A stretch of DNA of 64,000 bases from Thermorudis peleae (GCF_000744775.1 NZ_JQMP01000003.1:186001-250000); one strand, 5' to 3'. Shown: positions 24,231 through 33,274, counted from the stretch's first letter. Translations and numbers: made by a program. The notes: generated by a model not told the origin, from the letters alone.

Positions 24231-26418
24231 CCTTGACGGGGTCCTCACCGAACACCCCGCACCTTTAGCCCAAGCAGCCAACCAGGCCCTCGGCATGGAG
24301 TTGCCGGACACCGCGTTCGTCGACTCCCACGGCTGCAACGTCCCCGAAGCTGTCCGGCTCTGGGTCTATGGCCCGGGCGGGCCCGCAAGCCTGCTCAAGC
24401 CCGCGCCACACGCCCAGCTCTGGCTCAGGCGCCTCATCGAAACGCTCGGCCGCGACAACGTCTGGATCATCACCGCCCGGCCCGAGCGTTCTCGCCCTGT
24501 CACCGAGGCCTGGCTGCACGAGCATAACTTTCCCGCCTGCCAGCTCTACTTCGTCGAAGACAAAGTCGCCCAGGCACGCCAGCTCGGCGTCACCCACGCC
24601 ATCGAAGACAGCCTGCGCCACGCCCAGCGATACGCCCAGGCCGGCATCACCTGCTTCCTCCTGACCAACGAGCCTGCGCCAGCTGGCGAATCACCGTTCA
24701 TCGTCCGCGTTCCTGACCTCGCCACCGCCTGCCGCACCTTGCTGGGCCTTGACACGCCACTCAGCACTGATGGCAACGAGCACGGGCGGCGCAAGCGCAT
24801 CGTCATCAGCGACGTCATCGATGCCCGCGCTCGCGAACGGCTGGCAGCCGAGGCCGAGATCATCGACGTTGACGGACGCGACCGCGACGCACTCTTCGCC
24901 GCGCTCCGCGACGCCGACGCCCTCGTCGTCCGCAGCGAGACCCGCGTCACCCGCGAGGTGATTGCCGCCGCACCGCGGCTCCGCGTCATCGCCCGCGCCG
25001 GCACCGGCGTCGACAACATCGATGTCGACGCCGCCACCGAGGCGGGCATCCTCGTCCTCAACGCACCCGGCGCCAACGCCGTCTCGGCCGGCGAACACAC
25101 CATCGCGCTCCTCTTAGCCATCAGCCGCTGCATCCCCGACGCCAACGCCTCAACCCACGCCGGCCGTTGGGAGCGCAAGCGCTTCAAGCCCTTCGACCTC
25201 AAAGGCAAGACAGTCGGCATCGTCGGCCTTGGCCGCGTCGGCTCGGTCGTCGCCCAGCGTTTGCGCGCCTTCGAGATGCGCCTGCTCGGCTACGACCCCT
25301 ACATCACGCGCGAACGCTTCACCCAGCTCGGCGTCGAGCCGGTCGACTACGAGACCTTGCTCGAAACGGCCGACATCGTCACGTTCCACGTTCCAGCCAC
25401 CCCCGAAACCCACCACATGCTCAACGCCGCCGCCATTGCGCGCATGAAGCCCGGCGCGATCGTCATCAACGCTGCCCGTGGCGAAGTCGTCGACGTCGAC
25501 GCCCTGGCCGACGCCCTCAAGCGCGGTCACCTGGCTGCCGCCGCGGTCGACGTCTTCCCCGAAGAGCCAGCCTACACCAGCCCGCTCTTCGGCCTGCCCA
25601 ACGTCGTGCTCACCCCACACATCGGCGGATCAAGCAAAGAAGCGCTGGCGGCCATTGGCGACATCATCAGCACCACCACCTTGGCTGCCCTCCGCGGCGA
25701 GATCGTGCCCAACGCCGTCAACCTGCCAGCCGCATCCCTCCACGCCCCCGAACTCCAGCGGCTGACCCAGGTCGCCGAAGCCGCGGGCACCTTGATCGCC
25801 GTGCTCCAGCCCGAGCTGCCCAGCACCTTCCACGTGCTCGTCCGTGGCCAGGTGCCGCAGGACGTCGCCGAACACGTCACCGCCGTGGCCCTCAGCACCG
25901 CGCTCCGCCGCTGGTCCGATCGCCGCGTCACGCCCGTCAACGCCCGGCTCGTCGCCCAAGAGCTCGCCCTCGCCGTCAGCCTCCACTTCGATCCCACGGC
26001 TACGACCATCCCCGACTTCTCCATCGAAGTCGACGGCGAGACGCCCCACCGCGTCACCATCCGCTGGGACCGCAAAGATGCGGGGATCATGGAAGTCGAC
26101 CGGTTCACGCTCGAACGACCGCTCGCCGGGCACATGCTCATCACCCACCACCGCGATCGCCCCGGCATCGTCGGCCGCATCGGCATGATCCTCGGCCGCT
26201 ATGAGGTCAACATCGCGGGCATGCAGGTCGGCCGGCACCACCGTGGCGGCGACGCCATCATGGTACTGAACGTCGACGATCCCATTCCCGAAGAGGCGCT
26301 CGAGGAAATCCGGCAGATTCCCGATATCGCCACGGCCTACGTCGTCTCGCTGCCCCAGCCGCAGCCGCTGGTGACGACCCGCAGCGTCCGTGTGCTCACC
26401 TCCAGCGCCGACGACTGA
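24205..26418 (+). CDS. serA: HAD-family phosphatase fused to D-3-phosphoglycerate dehydrogenase (SerA)
   Basis: A 737-residue fusion. Residues about 5-180 are a HAD-like hydrolase: nucleophile Asp9 and acid/base Asp11 in LDLDGVL, Thr90 in IITARP, Lys120 in VEDK, and acidic motif IV in AIEDS (Glu134/Asp135). It resembles NT5C-like nucleotidases more than classical SerB. Residues about 198-737 are a complete long-form 3-phosphoglycerate dehydrogenase: NAD fold VGIVGLGRVGSVVAQ, catalytic Arg near 425 (NAARGEVVD), Glu in PEEPAYTS, His472 (TPHIGGSS), an intervening ASB domain, and a C-terminal ACT domain (DRPGIVGRIGMILG) for serine feedback. SerA is the first step of serine synthesis; a fused phosphatase could supply the last step, though its substrate is unproven. 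The start is the ATG just after GGAGGGG in the sequestering stem. Confidence 0.92.
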   Translation: MTTVRLALDLDGVLTEHPAPLAQAANQALGMELPDTAFVDSHGCNVPEAVRLWVYGPGGPASLLKPAPHAQLWLRRLIETLGRDNVWIITARPERSRPVTEAWLHEHNFPACQLYFVEDKVAQARQLGVTHAIEDSLRHAQRYAQAGITCFLLTNEPAPAGESPFIVRVPDLATACRTLLGLDTPLSTDGNEHGRRKRIVISDVIDARARERLAAEAEIIDVDGRDRDALFAALRDADALVVRSETRVTREVIAAAPRLRVIARAGTGVDNIDVDAATEAGILVLNAPGANAVSAGEHTIALLLAISRCIPDANASTHAGRWERKRFKPFDLKGKTVGIVGLGRVGSVVAQRLRAFEMRLLGYDPYITRERFTQLGVEPVDYETLLETADIVTFHVPATPETHHMLNAAAIARMKPGAIVINAARGEVVDVDALADALKRGHLAAAAVDVFPEEPAYTSPLFGLPNVVLTPHIGGSSKEALAAIGDIISTTTLAALRGEIVPNAVNLPAASLHAPELQRLTQVAEAAGTLIAVLQPELPSTFHVLVRGQVPQDVAEHVTAVALSTALRRWSDRRVTPVNARLVAQELALAVSLHFDPTATTIPDFSIEVDGETPHRVTIRWDRKDAGIMEVDRFTLERPLAGHMLITHHRDRPGIVGRIGMILGRYEVNIAGMQVGRHHRGGDAIMVLNVDDPIPEEALEEIRQIPDIATAYVVSLPQPQPLVTTRSVRVLTSSADD

Positions 26419-26421
26419 CGC

Positions 26422-27648
26422 CTAGCGTCGTGCGCCGGCCAGCACCTGGCGATAGAGCGCCAGCGTCTGCCGCGCGATCGCGTCCCAGCTGAACTGCTCC
26501 TCGACCCTGCGCCGGCCACGCTGCCCCATCTGCCGGCGCAGGGTCGAATCGACAACCAGCCGGTTGATCGCCTCCGCCAGCCCACGGGCAAACCCGTCCG
26601 GATCCACTGGCGTGAGCGTATCTGGATCGATCGTCACCGGCACCAGGATCCCCGTCTCACCGTCAACCACGACTTCCGGAATGCCGCCAACCGCCGACGC
26701 AACAACGGGCACCTCGCACGCCATCGCCTCAAGGTTTATCAGCCCGAACGGCTCGTAAATCGACGGACAGCAGAAGACCGCTGCATGCGAGTAGAGCTGC
26801 AGCAGTTCCTCCCGCGGCAGCATCGCCTGAATCCAGATCACGCCCGGCCGCGTTGCCTGCAGCGCCGCCACCTTGCTCGCGACCTCCTGCCCAATCTCCG
26901 GCGTATCGGGCTTGCCCGCGCAGAGGACGACCTGGATGCCCGGATCCAGATACGGCACGGCATCCAGCAAGTACGGGAGCCCCTTCTGTCGTGTCATCCG
27001 CCCGACGAACAGCACGTACGGCCGCCCCGGGTCAACGCCATAGCGCATGAGCGCCGCAGTCTCCTCGACCTTGTGGTAGACCGTCGGGTCAATGCCGTTG
27101 TGGATCACGTGGACGCGCTCCGGCGCAACGGCAAAGAGGCGCAGCACGTCCGCACGCGTCGCCGCCGACACCGCGATCACCGCATCAGCGTGCTCAATGC
27201 CCGTCCGCTCCATCCACGAACTCACCCGGTAGGCTGCCCCCAGCTGCTCGGCCTTCCAGGGGCGCAGCGGCTCGAGCGAGTGAATGGTCACGACCAGCGG
27301 CGTCTCCCACAGCAGCTTGGCGAGAAACCCCGCCAGGTCGGTGTACCAGGTGTGACAGTGGACAAGCTCGCCGAGCGGCCGATCCTTGACCATCAGCAAC
27401 GTCCGCGAGAGCGCATCGAACGCGCCAGCAAAACGCGGATCCGCCGGACGTGCCACCGCCTCCCAGGCCGGATAACCCCGGACACGCAACCGCTCGGTCT
27501 CGAGTTGCTGGTCGCCAAAACAGCGGACTTCGACGGTGAGCAGACGAGACAGGGCCCGGGTTAGCTCCGCGACATGCACCCCGGCCCCACCATAGACATG
27601 GGGCGGATACTCGTTGGTGAAGAAGGTCACCGCACCTGGCGTCGACAC
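26422..27648 (-). CDS. GT4 glycosyltransferase, glycogen-synthase-like (actinobacterial GlgA/GlgM type)
   Basis: A 408-residue retaining glycosyltransferase of the GT-B fold. The N-terminal phrase FFTNEYPPHVYGGAGVHVAEL carries the GGAG loop that binds the sugar nucleotide in bacterial glycogen synthases. The C-terminal domain has YVLFVGRMTRQKG, the catalytic E-x7-E stretch YEPFGLINLEAMACEVPVVA, and VGGIPEVVVDGETG. In the Corynebacterium-type family it uses ADP- or NDP-glucose to extend alpha-1,4-glucan or make maltose-1-phosphate. I chose the GTG at 27648 with GAGGGGG upstream. It ends three bases from the convergent HAD-SerA gene. The assignment to glycogen is by overall similarity. Confidence 0.88.
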   Translation of the reverse strand: MSTPGAVTFFTNEYPPHVYGGAGVHVAELTRALSRLLTVEVRCFGDQQLETERLRVRGYPAWEAVARPADPRFAGAFDALSRTLLMVKDRPLGELVHCHTWYTDLAGFLAKLLWETPLVVTIHSLEPLRPWKAEQLGAAYRVSSWMERTGIEHADAVIAVSAATRADVLRLFAVAPERVHVIHNGIDPTVYHKVEETAALMRYGVDPGRPYVLFVGRMTRQKGLPYLLDAVPYLDPGIQVVLCAGKPDTPEIGQEVASKVAALQATRPGVIWIQAMLPREELLQLYSHAAVFCCPSIYEPFGLINLEAMACEVPVVASAVGGIPEVVVDGETGILVPVTIDPDTLTPVDPDGFARGLAEAINRLVVDSTLRRQMGQRGRRRVEEQFSWDAIARQTLALYRQVLAGARR

Positions 27649-27712
27649 AGATACCCCCTCGAGCACGATCGCCTTCTCGCGGCGATTGTACCCGAGGGGG
27701 CAGCAACGGACG

Positions 27713-28294
27713 CTACGAATTCCCGATCAGCACACCGGCCGCAAAGACCAGCGCCCCACCGACAATTACCTGGATAACCGACTTCAGCATCGGCATCTTG
27801 AAGAAGCGGTAACGGATCAGAGCAATCGCGATCAGCTCAACGCCCACGACGATGTACGCCGACACCAGCGCCAGGTGCAGCACCGGGATCAAGAAGGGCA
27901 ACGTATGCAGGATACCGCCGACAAAGGTCGATGCCCCGGTAATCACGCCGCGCTGCACTGGCCCGCCACGCCCCGTCAGCTCCCCCGTGTCAGACAGCGC
28001 TTCCGCAAAGCCCATACTAATCGCCGCACCAACCGCCGCCGCAAGACCAACGACGAACGCCACATGCGGCCGACCAGTCGCATAGGCGCTGGCAAAGATC
28101 GGAGCAAGCGTCGAGACCGAGCCATCCATCAACCCGACGAGCGCCGGCTGCACCACCTGGAGGATGAACCGCTGCTCCAGTTCCGCGGGATCTTCACCGT
28201 GCCGCACGCCCTGGCGCAACCCCGGCACCAGTGACCACCACCAGGGGTGCCGACTGCTCGCCTTCTGCTCTGCCTCACGCACGCTCACTGCCAT
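27713..28294 (-). CDS. VIT1/CCC1-family membrane transporter (iron/manganese)
   Basis: A 193-residue protein with a soluble N-terminal stretch of about 40 residues and four to five helices from about residue 45. The family signature around helix 1 is clear ([20 protein letters not shown]), as is the MGFAEALSD segment of helix 2, where VIT proteins place metal-contacting Met and acidic residues. Relatives export or sequester Fe2+ and Mn2+. GAGAGGGG precedes the ATG. Its promoter and an iron-box-like palindrome sit just upstream, so iron-dependent expression is likely. The ferritin domain of MbfA-type exporters is absent. Confidence 0.88.
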   Translation of the reverse strand: MAVSVREAEQKASSRHPWWWSLVPGLRQGVRHGEDPAELEQRFILQVVQPALVGLMDGSVSTLAPIFASAYATGRPHVAFVVGLAAAVGAAISMGFAEALSDTGELTGRGGPVQRGVITGASTFVGGILHTLPFLIPVLHLALVSAYIVVGVELIAIALIRYRFFKMPMLKSVIQVIVGGALVFAAGVLIGNS

Positions 28295-28312
28295 CCCAAC
28301 CCCTCTCGCACT

Positions 28313-28333
28313 TGAGAATGAGTCCTATTTTCA
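28313..28333 (-). promoter_or_regulatory. Iron-box-like inverted repeat upstream of the VIT1/CCC1 gene
   Basis: On the minus strand TGAAAAT, a 7-nt spacer and ATTCTCA form arms that match at six of seven positions and resemble half-sites of Fur-family operators. It lies immediately downstream of the promoter at 28343-28371, where a bound repressor would block transcription. The family of the regulator is inferred only from the resemblance and the transporter type. Confidence 0.4.
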
Positions 28334-28342
28334 TCACGAACC

Positions 28343-28371
28343 AGTGTAGCAGAGCCCGTCGGCCGCGTCAA
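28343..28371 (-). promoter_or_regulatory. Promoter for the VIT1/CCC1 transporter gene
   Basis: On the minus strand TTGACG, a 17-nt spacer and TACACT, placing the start of transcription at about 28336, beside the inverted repeat at 28313-28333. Confidence 0.65.
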
Positions 28372-28462
28372 CACCACGCCGGCCGTGGGCATTGGGCGTG
28401 TATACTCTGATGTCGGCACGGCAGTCTGTGGCCGTCGCGCCGCGCACGAACAGGGAGGGTTG

Positions 28463-29269
28463 ATGAAGGGCGTCGTCCTCGCCGGCGGGTTAGGCACACG
28501 GCTCTACCCGCTCACCTACGTCACCAACAAGCACCTGCTGCCGGTCTACGACCAGCCCATGGTCTACTACCCGATCCAGACGCTGGTGCGCGCTGGCATC
28601 ACCGACATCCTCGTCGTGACCGGCGGCCCCTACGCCGGCGACTTCCTGCGCGTCCTCCGCAACGGCAAGCATCTTGGCGTCCGCCACCTGGAGTACGCCT
28701 ACCAGGAAGCCGAACATGGCATCGCCGATGCCCTGGCCCTGGCCGAGGAGTTCGCCGACAGCGAACCCATCTGCGTCATCCTCGGCGACAACACCACCGA
28801 CGCCGATATCGGTCCCACCCTTGCCACGTTTACCGATGGCGCCCTCCTCTTCCTCGCACGCGTCCCTGACCCCGAGCGGTTCGGTTGTCCCGTCTTCGAT
28901 CCAGCCGACCCAACACGCATCGTGCGCATCGAGGAAAAACCCCGTCAGCCCGCCAGCTCCTATGCCGTCACCGGGCTCTATGTCTACGACGCCCACGTCT
29001 TCGACTACATCCGCCAGCTCACGCCTTCAGCCCGCGGCGAACTCGAGATCACCGACGTCAACAACCGCTACCTCGCAGCTGGCAAGCTGCGCTGGGTCGA
29101 ACTCAACGGCTTTTGGACGGATGCCGGCACTGTCGAAGGCCTCTTCCGCGCCAACGCCTACTGGGCACGCAAACGCGGCTTCCGTGACGACTGGTTCACA
29201 CCCGCCGAGCCGCCCGCTGCCGGCACCACAGCCCCCGCCCTTTCCACAGACAGACAAACGACGAGGTGA
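28463..29269 (+). CDS. Glucose-1-phosphate thymidylyltransferase-like nucleotidyltransferase
   Basis: A 268-residue sugar nucleotidyltransferase, close in length to short RmlA enzymes. The N-terminal nucleotide-binding signature GVVLAGGLGTRLYPLT is followed by NKHLLPVYDQPMVYYPI, and the metal-binding Asp is in VILGDNTTD. Later motifs (FGCPVFD, IEEKPRQPASSYAVTGLYVYD, WTDAGT) fit the RmlA/Cld family, which makes dTDP-glucose from glucose-1-phosphate and dTTP for dTDP-rhamnose and related sugars. GGGAGGG precedes the ATG at 28463. It is followed by argS after a short gap, but no other deoxysugar genes are near. Confidence 0.9.
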   Translation: MKGVVLAGGLGTRLYPLTYVTNKHLLPVYDQPMVYYPIQTLVRAGITDILVVTGGPYAGDFLRVLRNGKHLGVRHLEYAYQEAEHGIADALALAEEFADSEPICVILGDNTTDADIGPTLATFTDGALLFLARVPDPERFGCPVFDPADPTRIVRIEEKPRQPASSYAVTGLYVYDAHVFDYIRQLTPSARGELEITDVNNRYLAAGKLRWVELNGFWTDAGTVEGLFRANAYWARKRGFRDDWFTPAEPPAAGTTAPALSTDRQTTR

Positions 29270-29274
29270 CGCCA

Positions 29275-31437
29275 ATGTTTCAGCAGGAGACGCAACGCGT
29301 CGCAGCCCTCATCAATGAGGTATTAGAAACGCTCGGCTACGGCCGCCGCCAGCTCGAGCTGCGCCCTGTCCCCTTCTCCGGCGTCTGGGGTGCCGCCTCC
29401 TCGATCAGCTACCAGCTCGCGACCGAGCAACTCGAGGCCGAACTGCAGCCCCAACTCGCCGAGCTGCCCAAGAAAGAAGCCAAGCGGCTGCTCCAGGAAC
29501 GCGTGCGCGAGCGCGCCCAGGCCATCGCCGAGCAGATCGCAGCCCAGCTCATCGCCCGCGACGGCTTCGCCCGTGTCGAGGCCGTCAACGGCTACGTCAA
29601 CGTCATCTTCGACTCGAGCCACTACGCCAACGCCGTCATCCGGGCCGTCCTCGAGCAGGCCGAGCGCTACGGCCAGGGCGAGCCCAAGACCGAGCGCATC
29701 ATGGTCGAGTTCTCGCAGCCCAACACCCACAAGGCCTTCCACATCGGCCACCTGCGCAACGCCTGCCTCGGCGACAGCCTCTGCCGCATCCTGCGCTTCG
29801 CTGGCTACGACGTCCTCGCTGCCAACTACATCGGTGATATCGGCCTCCACGTGATCAAGACCCTCTGGTGCTATCTCCGCTTCCACCAGGGCGAGGAGCC
29901 GCCACGCCAGCAACGCGGGCGCTGGCTCGGTGAAATCTACGCCGAAGCCGACCGCCGCTTGAACTACCGCGACGACGTCGTCGCCCTGCTCAACGAGCTG
30001 GCACACGACGACCAGCTCTTCGTCCAGGCTATCGATCGCATGCTCAAAGAACTCTGGCGCGAGCACAAAGTCGGCGAAGATATCGCCTATCTCCTCGGCC
30101 AAATCTCCAGCGGCCGTGAACTCAAGCCCGACGCCTTCTACGACGACCAGACCATCGTGGCGTTCTGGCCGATCGTCGGCAAACAACTCGAGCACGAACT
30201 GGCAGCCTTGCGCGACCAGCAGGCCGCTGAGCCCGATAACCCCGATATCCCACGCCTGCTCGCAAGCACCCAAGAACGCTACCAGCGCTGGCAGCGCCTG
30301 GCCGAAACCATCGACTGGTGGCCGCAGGTGCCAACCTGGCAGCGCGAAGTCCGCGAGACATTCCAGCGCTGGGAACGCAAAGACCCCGACTTCATCCGCC
30401 TTTGGGAAGAAACGCGAGCCTGGAGCCTCGAAGAATTCCACCGCATCTACGCCGAACTCGACATCCACTTCGACGTCTGGTTCTACGAGAGCGAAGTCGA
30501 AGACGAGGGCCGGGCCATCGTCCGCGAACTCCTCGAAAAGGGCATCGCCGAAATCAGCGACGGCTTGCCGGTCGTCAAGATCGACGAGAAACTCGGCCTC
30601 GATAAAGAGACCTACCGCACGCTGCCGATCCTCCGCTCCGACGGCACCACGCTGTACTCCACCAAAGACCTCGCCCTCACCAAGCGCAAGTTCGAGCAAT
30701 ACGGCGTCGACCGTGCCATCTGGGTCGTCGACACCCGGCAAAGCCTCTACCTGCAGCAAATCTTCAAGGTGATGGAACTGTGGGGCTTCCCCCAGGCCGC
30801 CAAGTGCTACCACCTCGCCTACGAGATGGTCACCTTGCCCAGCGGCGCGATGAGCAGCCGCTCCGGCAACGTTGTCCTCTACGAGGACATCGCCCGGCAG
30901 GTGCTCGAACGCGCCCGCGAGATCATCGACGAGAAGAACCCAACCCTGCCGCCCGAACGCAAGGAGGAAGTCGCCCGCCAGGTCGGATTAGGCAGCCTCA
31001 AGTACAGCATGCTCTCCCGCGACAACAACCGCGTCATCGTCTTCGATATCGAGGAAGCCCTCTCCTTCGAAGGGCATGCCGCCCCCTACATCCAGTACGC
31101 CCACGCCCGCGCCTGCCGCATCCTCGAAAAGGTCGACGCCCTGCCAGAAGGGCCATACACCTTCCGCGACCTGACGCCCGAAGAGATCAACCTCATCGAG
31201 CACCTCGCCAACTTCCCCAACGACGTCGCTAAGGCCGCCGAAGAGTACAAGCCGCTCGTTATCGCAAATTACGTCTACGAGCTTGCCAAGCGCTTCAACG
31301 ACTTCTATCATGTCTGCCCTGTCTTGCAGGCCGAGGAGCCAACGCGTTCCGCCCGCCTCGCACTCGTTGCGGCCACGCGCCAGACGCTGGCCAACGGCCT
31401 CCGCCTCCTCGGCATCGCCGCCCCCGACGTCATGTAG
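29275..31437 (+). CDS. argS: Arginyl-tRNA synthetase
   Basis: A 720-residue class I synthetase charging tRNA-Arg. The N-terminal additional domain (about residues 1-125) precedes the catalytic core with the HIGH-type motif (NTHKAFHIGHLRNA, about residues 150-163). The Rossmann fold continues with LRSDGTTLYSTKDLALTKRK, and the KMSKS-equivalent loop is MSSRSGN (about residue 525). The C-terminal DALR anticodon-binding domain is all-helical (HARACRILEKV..., PLVIANYVYELAKRFNDFYH). It is longer than E. coli ArgS (577 residues); the extra length lies in an insertion at about residues 190-360. An ATG at 29275 follows GAGGTG; a GTG nine bases upstream is the alternative. A terminator follows at 31458. 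Confidence 0.96.
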   Translation: MFQQETQRVAALINEVLETLGYGRRQLELRPVPFSGVWGAASSISYQLATEQLEAELQPQLAELPKKEAKRLLQERVRERAQAIAEQIAAQLIARDGFARVEAVNGYVNVIFDSSHYANAVIRAVLEQAERYGQGEPKTERIMVEFSQPNTHKAFHIGHLRNACLGDSLCRILRFAGYDVLAANYIGDIGLHVIKTLWCYLRFHQGEEPPRQQRGRWLGEIYAEADRRLNYRDDVVALLNELAHDDQLFVQAIDRMLKELWREHKVGEDIAYLLGQISSGRELKPDAFYDDQTIVAFWPIVGKQLEHELAALRDQQAAEPDNPDIPRLLASTQERYQRWQRLAETIDWWPQVPTWQREVRETFQRWERKDPDFIRLWEETRAWSLEEFHRIYAELDIHFDVWFYESEVEDEGRAIVRELLEKGIAEISDGLPVVKIDEKLGLDKETYRTLPILRSDGTTLYSTKDLALTKRKFEQYGVDRAIWVVDTRQSLYLQQIFKVMELWGFPQAAKCYHLAYEMVTLPSGAMSSRSGNVVLYEDIARQVLERAREIIDEKNPTLPPERKEEVARQVGLGSLKYSMLSRDNNRVIVFDIEEALSFEGHAAPYIQYAHARACRILEKVDALPEGPYTFRDLTPEEINLIEHLANFPNDVAKAAEEYKPLVIANYVYELAKRFNDFYHVCPVLQAEEPTRSARLALVAATRQTLANGLRLLGIAAPDVM

Positions 31438-31457
31438 CAACCCACGCCGTGCAGACC

Positions 31458-31502
31458 GAGCCGGCAGCACGAGGATCTCCCACGCTGCCGGCTCGCCGTC
31501 GT
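31458..31502 (+). terminator. Rho-independent terminator of argS
   Basis: An 11-bp perfect stem (GAGCCGGCAGC and its complement) with a 15-nt loop is followed by GCCGTCGTTTT. It lies 20 nt after the argS stop and before the convergent cyclase gene. Confidence 0.75.
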
Positions 31503-31515
31503 TTTCGATTGCACG

Positions 31516-32328
31516 CTAGCCTTCGACGAAGGCGACGAGACGGCAGAACGCCGCTTCCCCACCTTTGAAGCGCCAGGGGAAGCAGCCAACCAGCACGCGC
31601 TGATCAAGCACCTCGTCGATCTGTCCCCCCGCGTTCTCGACGTGGATGACCCCATGGGGGAAGAGCAGCACGTGCATCACCTGGTAATCCGACTCCGGGA
31701 AGAGCGTCGCCAGCGGTTGGCCGAGCACCTGCTCCGCCTCCGCCGCAAGGTCCGGCCGCACCCGCCGGATCACGGTGTTCATCGGATGATCGGCTGAGCC
31801 GCAGTCCACGGCCAGCCAGCGGATGCCGCGATCAAGCACCCACTCCGCAAAGGCCCGCGTCGGCCCCGGATGCTTGATGAAGTAGCGCGTATCGTCGGGC
31901 TCGACCGCTGCGCAGCGCGTCGCCCAGTCGCTGGGATAGTGGCGGTGATAGCCGGTATGGATAATCAGGATATCGCCCCGCTCAATCCGAATCCCCGTGC
32001 GCCGTTCCCATTCCTCGAAATGCTCAGGGCCATAAATCCCATAGTCGCCGACCCCCAGCTTCGTGAGATCGACCACACATGCCGGCCCAACCAGCGTGTC
32101 AAGCGGGATTGACGCGATGTCCTTGCCGTTCGTCTGGAAGTGCAGCGGCGCATCAAGGTGTGTGCCAACATGGAGCGTCGAGCCGATCCACTGGCCCCCC
32201 GCCCGCTCGAACGCCAGCCGCTTGACCCACTTCACCGTCGGCCCCTCGTAGAGGGCAAACCCTGGCGTATGAATATCCCAGTCCTGAGACAGATCGAGCA
32301 CACGCATCGTCGCAAGATCAGCCAACAA
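31516..32328 (-). CDS. Cyclase-family hydrolase (kynurenine formamidase / isatin hydrolase fold)
   Basis: A 270-residue metal-dependent hydrolase of the cyclase family (PF04199). The metal-binding signature VGTHLDAPLHF, with His, Asp and His ligands, is at about residue 52; later conserved phrases include DILIIHTGYHRHY and DCGSADHPMNT. Relatives open amide or lactam rings or formamides (N-formylkynurenine, isatin). The start is taken as TTG at 32328, five bases after GGGAGG; an ATG 21 bases later is possible. It is the last gene of the molybdenum-hydroxylase operon and is paralogous to the gene before it, so the two may open successive or alternative ring products. Confidence 0.88.
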   Translation of the reverse strand: MLADLATMRVLDLSQDWDIHTPGFALYEGPTVKWVKRLAFERAGGQWIGSTLHVGTHLDAPLHFQTNGKDIASIPLDTLVGPACVVDLTKLGVGDYGIYGPEHFEEWERRTGIRIERGDILIIHTGYHRHYPSDWATRCAAVEPDDTRYFIKHPGPTRAFAEWVLDRGIRWLAVDCGSADHPMNTVIRRVRPDLAAEAEQVLGQPLATLFPESDYQVMHVLLFPHGVIHVENAGGQIDEVLDQRVLVGCFPWRFKGGEAAFCRLVAFVEG

Positions 32329-32443
32329 GGCTCCCTCCCTCTCTCGTCATCGCGGCGCACACGCCACGCTGCTGCGGCACGACGCCGGCATCATGCCGCG
32401 ATCCCGCGCGAGCCGCACAGCGCCCAAACACACGCGCGCCGGT

Positions 32444-33235
32444 CTATTCCTCCACAAACGCGACAGCCCGGCAGAACGCTGCCTCGCCCCCCTTGAACTT
32501 CCAGGGGAAGACGCCAAGCGTCAGCCGCCGGTTGTGCAACTCCTTCAACCCAATATCACCACCGAGGTTCTCGACATGGATGCAGTCGTGCGGGAAGAGC
32601 GCGTTATGCGTGAGCTGGTAGGCCGACTCAGGGAAGAGTTCGTCAAGCTTGTCGCCAAACTTCGCCTCGCAGATCTGCCGCACCTTCCGCCACTGCTCCA
32701 GCCCACCACGCCCTAGAAACCGCCCGATCGGCAGGTTCATCGGGTGGTCGGTCGAGACCATATCGACACCCCAGATATGGATCTTCTTCGCCAGGAGCCA
32801 GTCGACAATCCGGTAATGTGGCCCGGGATGCCGCAGCAGATACTTCTCCTCGTCGGGCGATTCCCCGAACTGGGCATAGCGGTGCCAGCCGGTATGGATG
32901 AACAGAATATCGCCCTCACGCACGTCGACACGCTCTTCGATCATCTCCGGGGTGAAAATATCGAGCTCATCGAGCACATCGCTCAAGTCAACGATCACCC
33001 CCGGGCCGTAGCACCACTCGAGCGGAATCTCGTCGATCGTTCGCCCGCCGGTGACAAAGTGCCGGGGCGCATCGAGGTGCGTGCCCATGTGGTTCGACGT
33101 CATGATGTACTGGGCGTTGACCCCATGCTCCGCCTTCCGCTTGATGTACTTCACCTCAAACGGCGGATAGAACGGCCAGAACGACACGTCCTGGTTGAGC
33201 GGCTGTGAGAGGTCATAGATCTTGGTCTTGCCCAT
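32444..33235 (-). CDS. Cyclase-family hydrolase, second copy
   Basis: A 263-residue member of the same family (PF04199) as the following gene. It has the ligand motif MGTHLDAPRHF at about residue 47, GDILFIHTGWHRYA, and GVDMVSTDHPMN. The two products share the same motif order and a similar C terminus (VFPWKFKGGEAAFCRAVAFVEE here, WRFKGGEAAFCRLVAFVEG there), so they arose by duplication. AAGGGAG supports the ATG at 33235. It lies 39 nt after the molybdopterin-subunit gene, in one operon with it. A role in hydrolysing the hydroxylated ring product is the natural inference. Confidence 0.88.
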   Translation of the reverse strand: MGKTKIYDLSQPLNQDVSFWPFYPPFEVKYIKRKAEHGVNAQYIMTSNHMGTHLDAPRHFVTGGRTIDEIPLEWCYGPGVIVDLSDVLDELDIFTPEMIEERVDVREGDILFIHTGWHRYAQFGESPDEEKYLLRHPGPHYRIVDWLLAKKIHIWGVDMVSTDHPMNLPIGRFLGRGGLEQWRKVRQICEAKFGDKLDELFPESAYQLTHNALFPHDCIHVENLGGDIGLKELHNRRLTLGVFPWKFKGGEAAFCRAVAFVEE

Positions 33236-33274
33236 CGGCTCCCTTCCCTTCTCCTTGGGCGGCCTGTCCCGCAC

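Noticed and set aside
29323-30813. A 496-codon antisense frame under argS.
   Set aside because: Composition is the mirror of the argS codons (Val/Glu/Asp-rich, no motifs); argS itself has all synthetase signatures.
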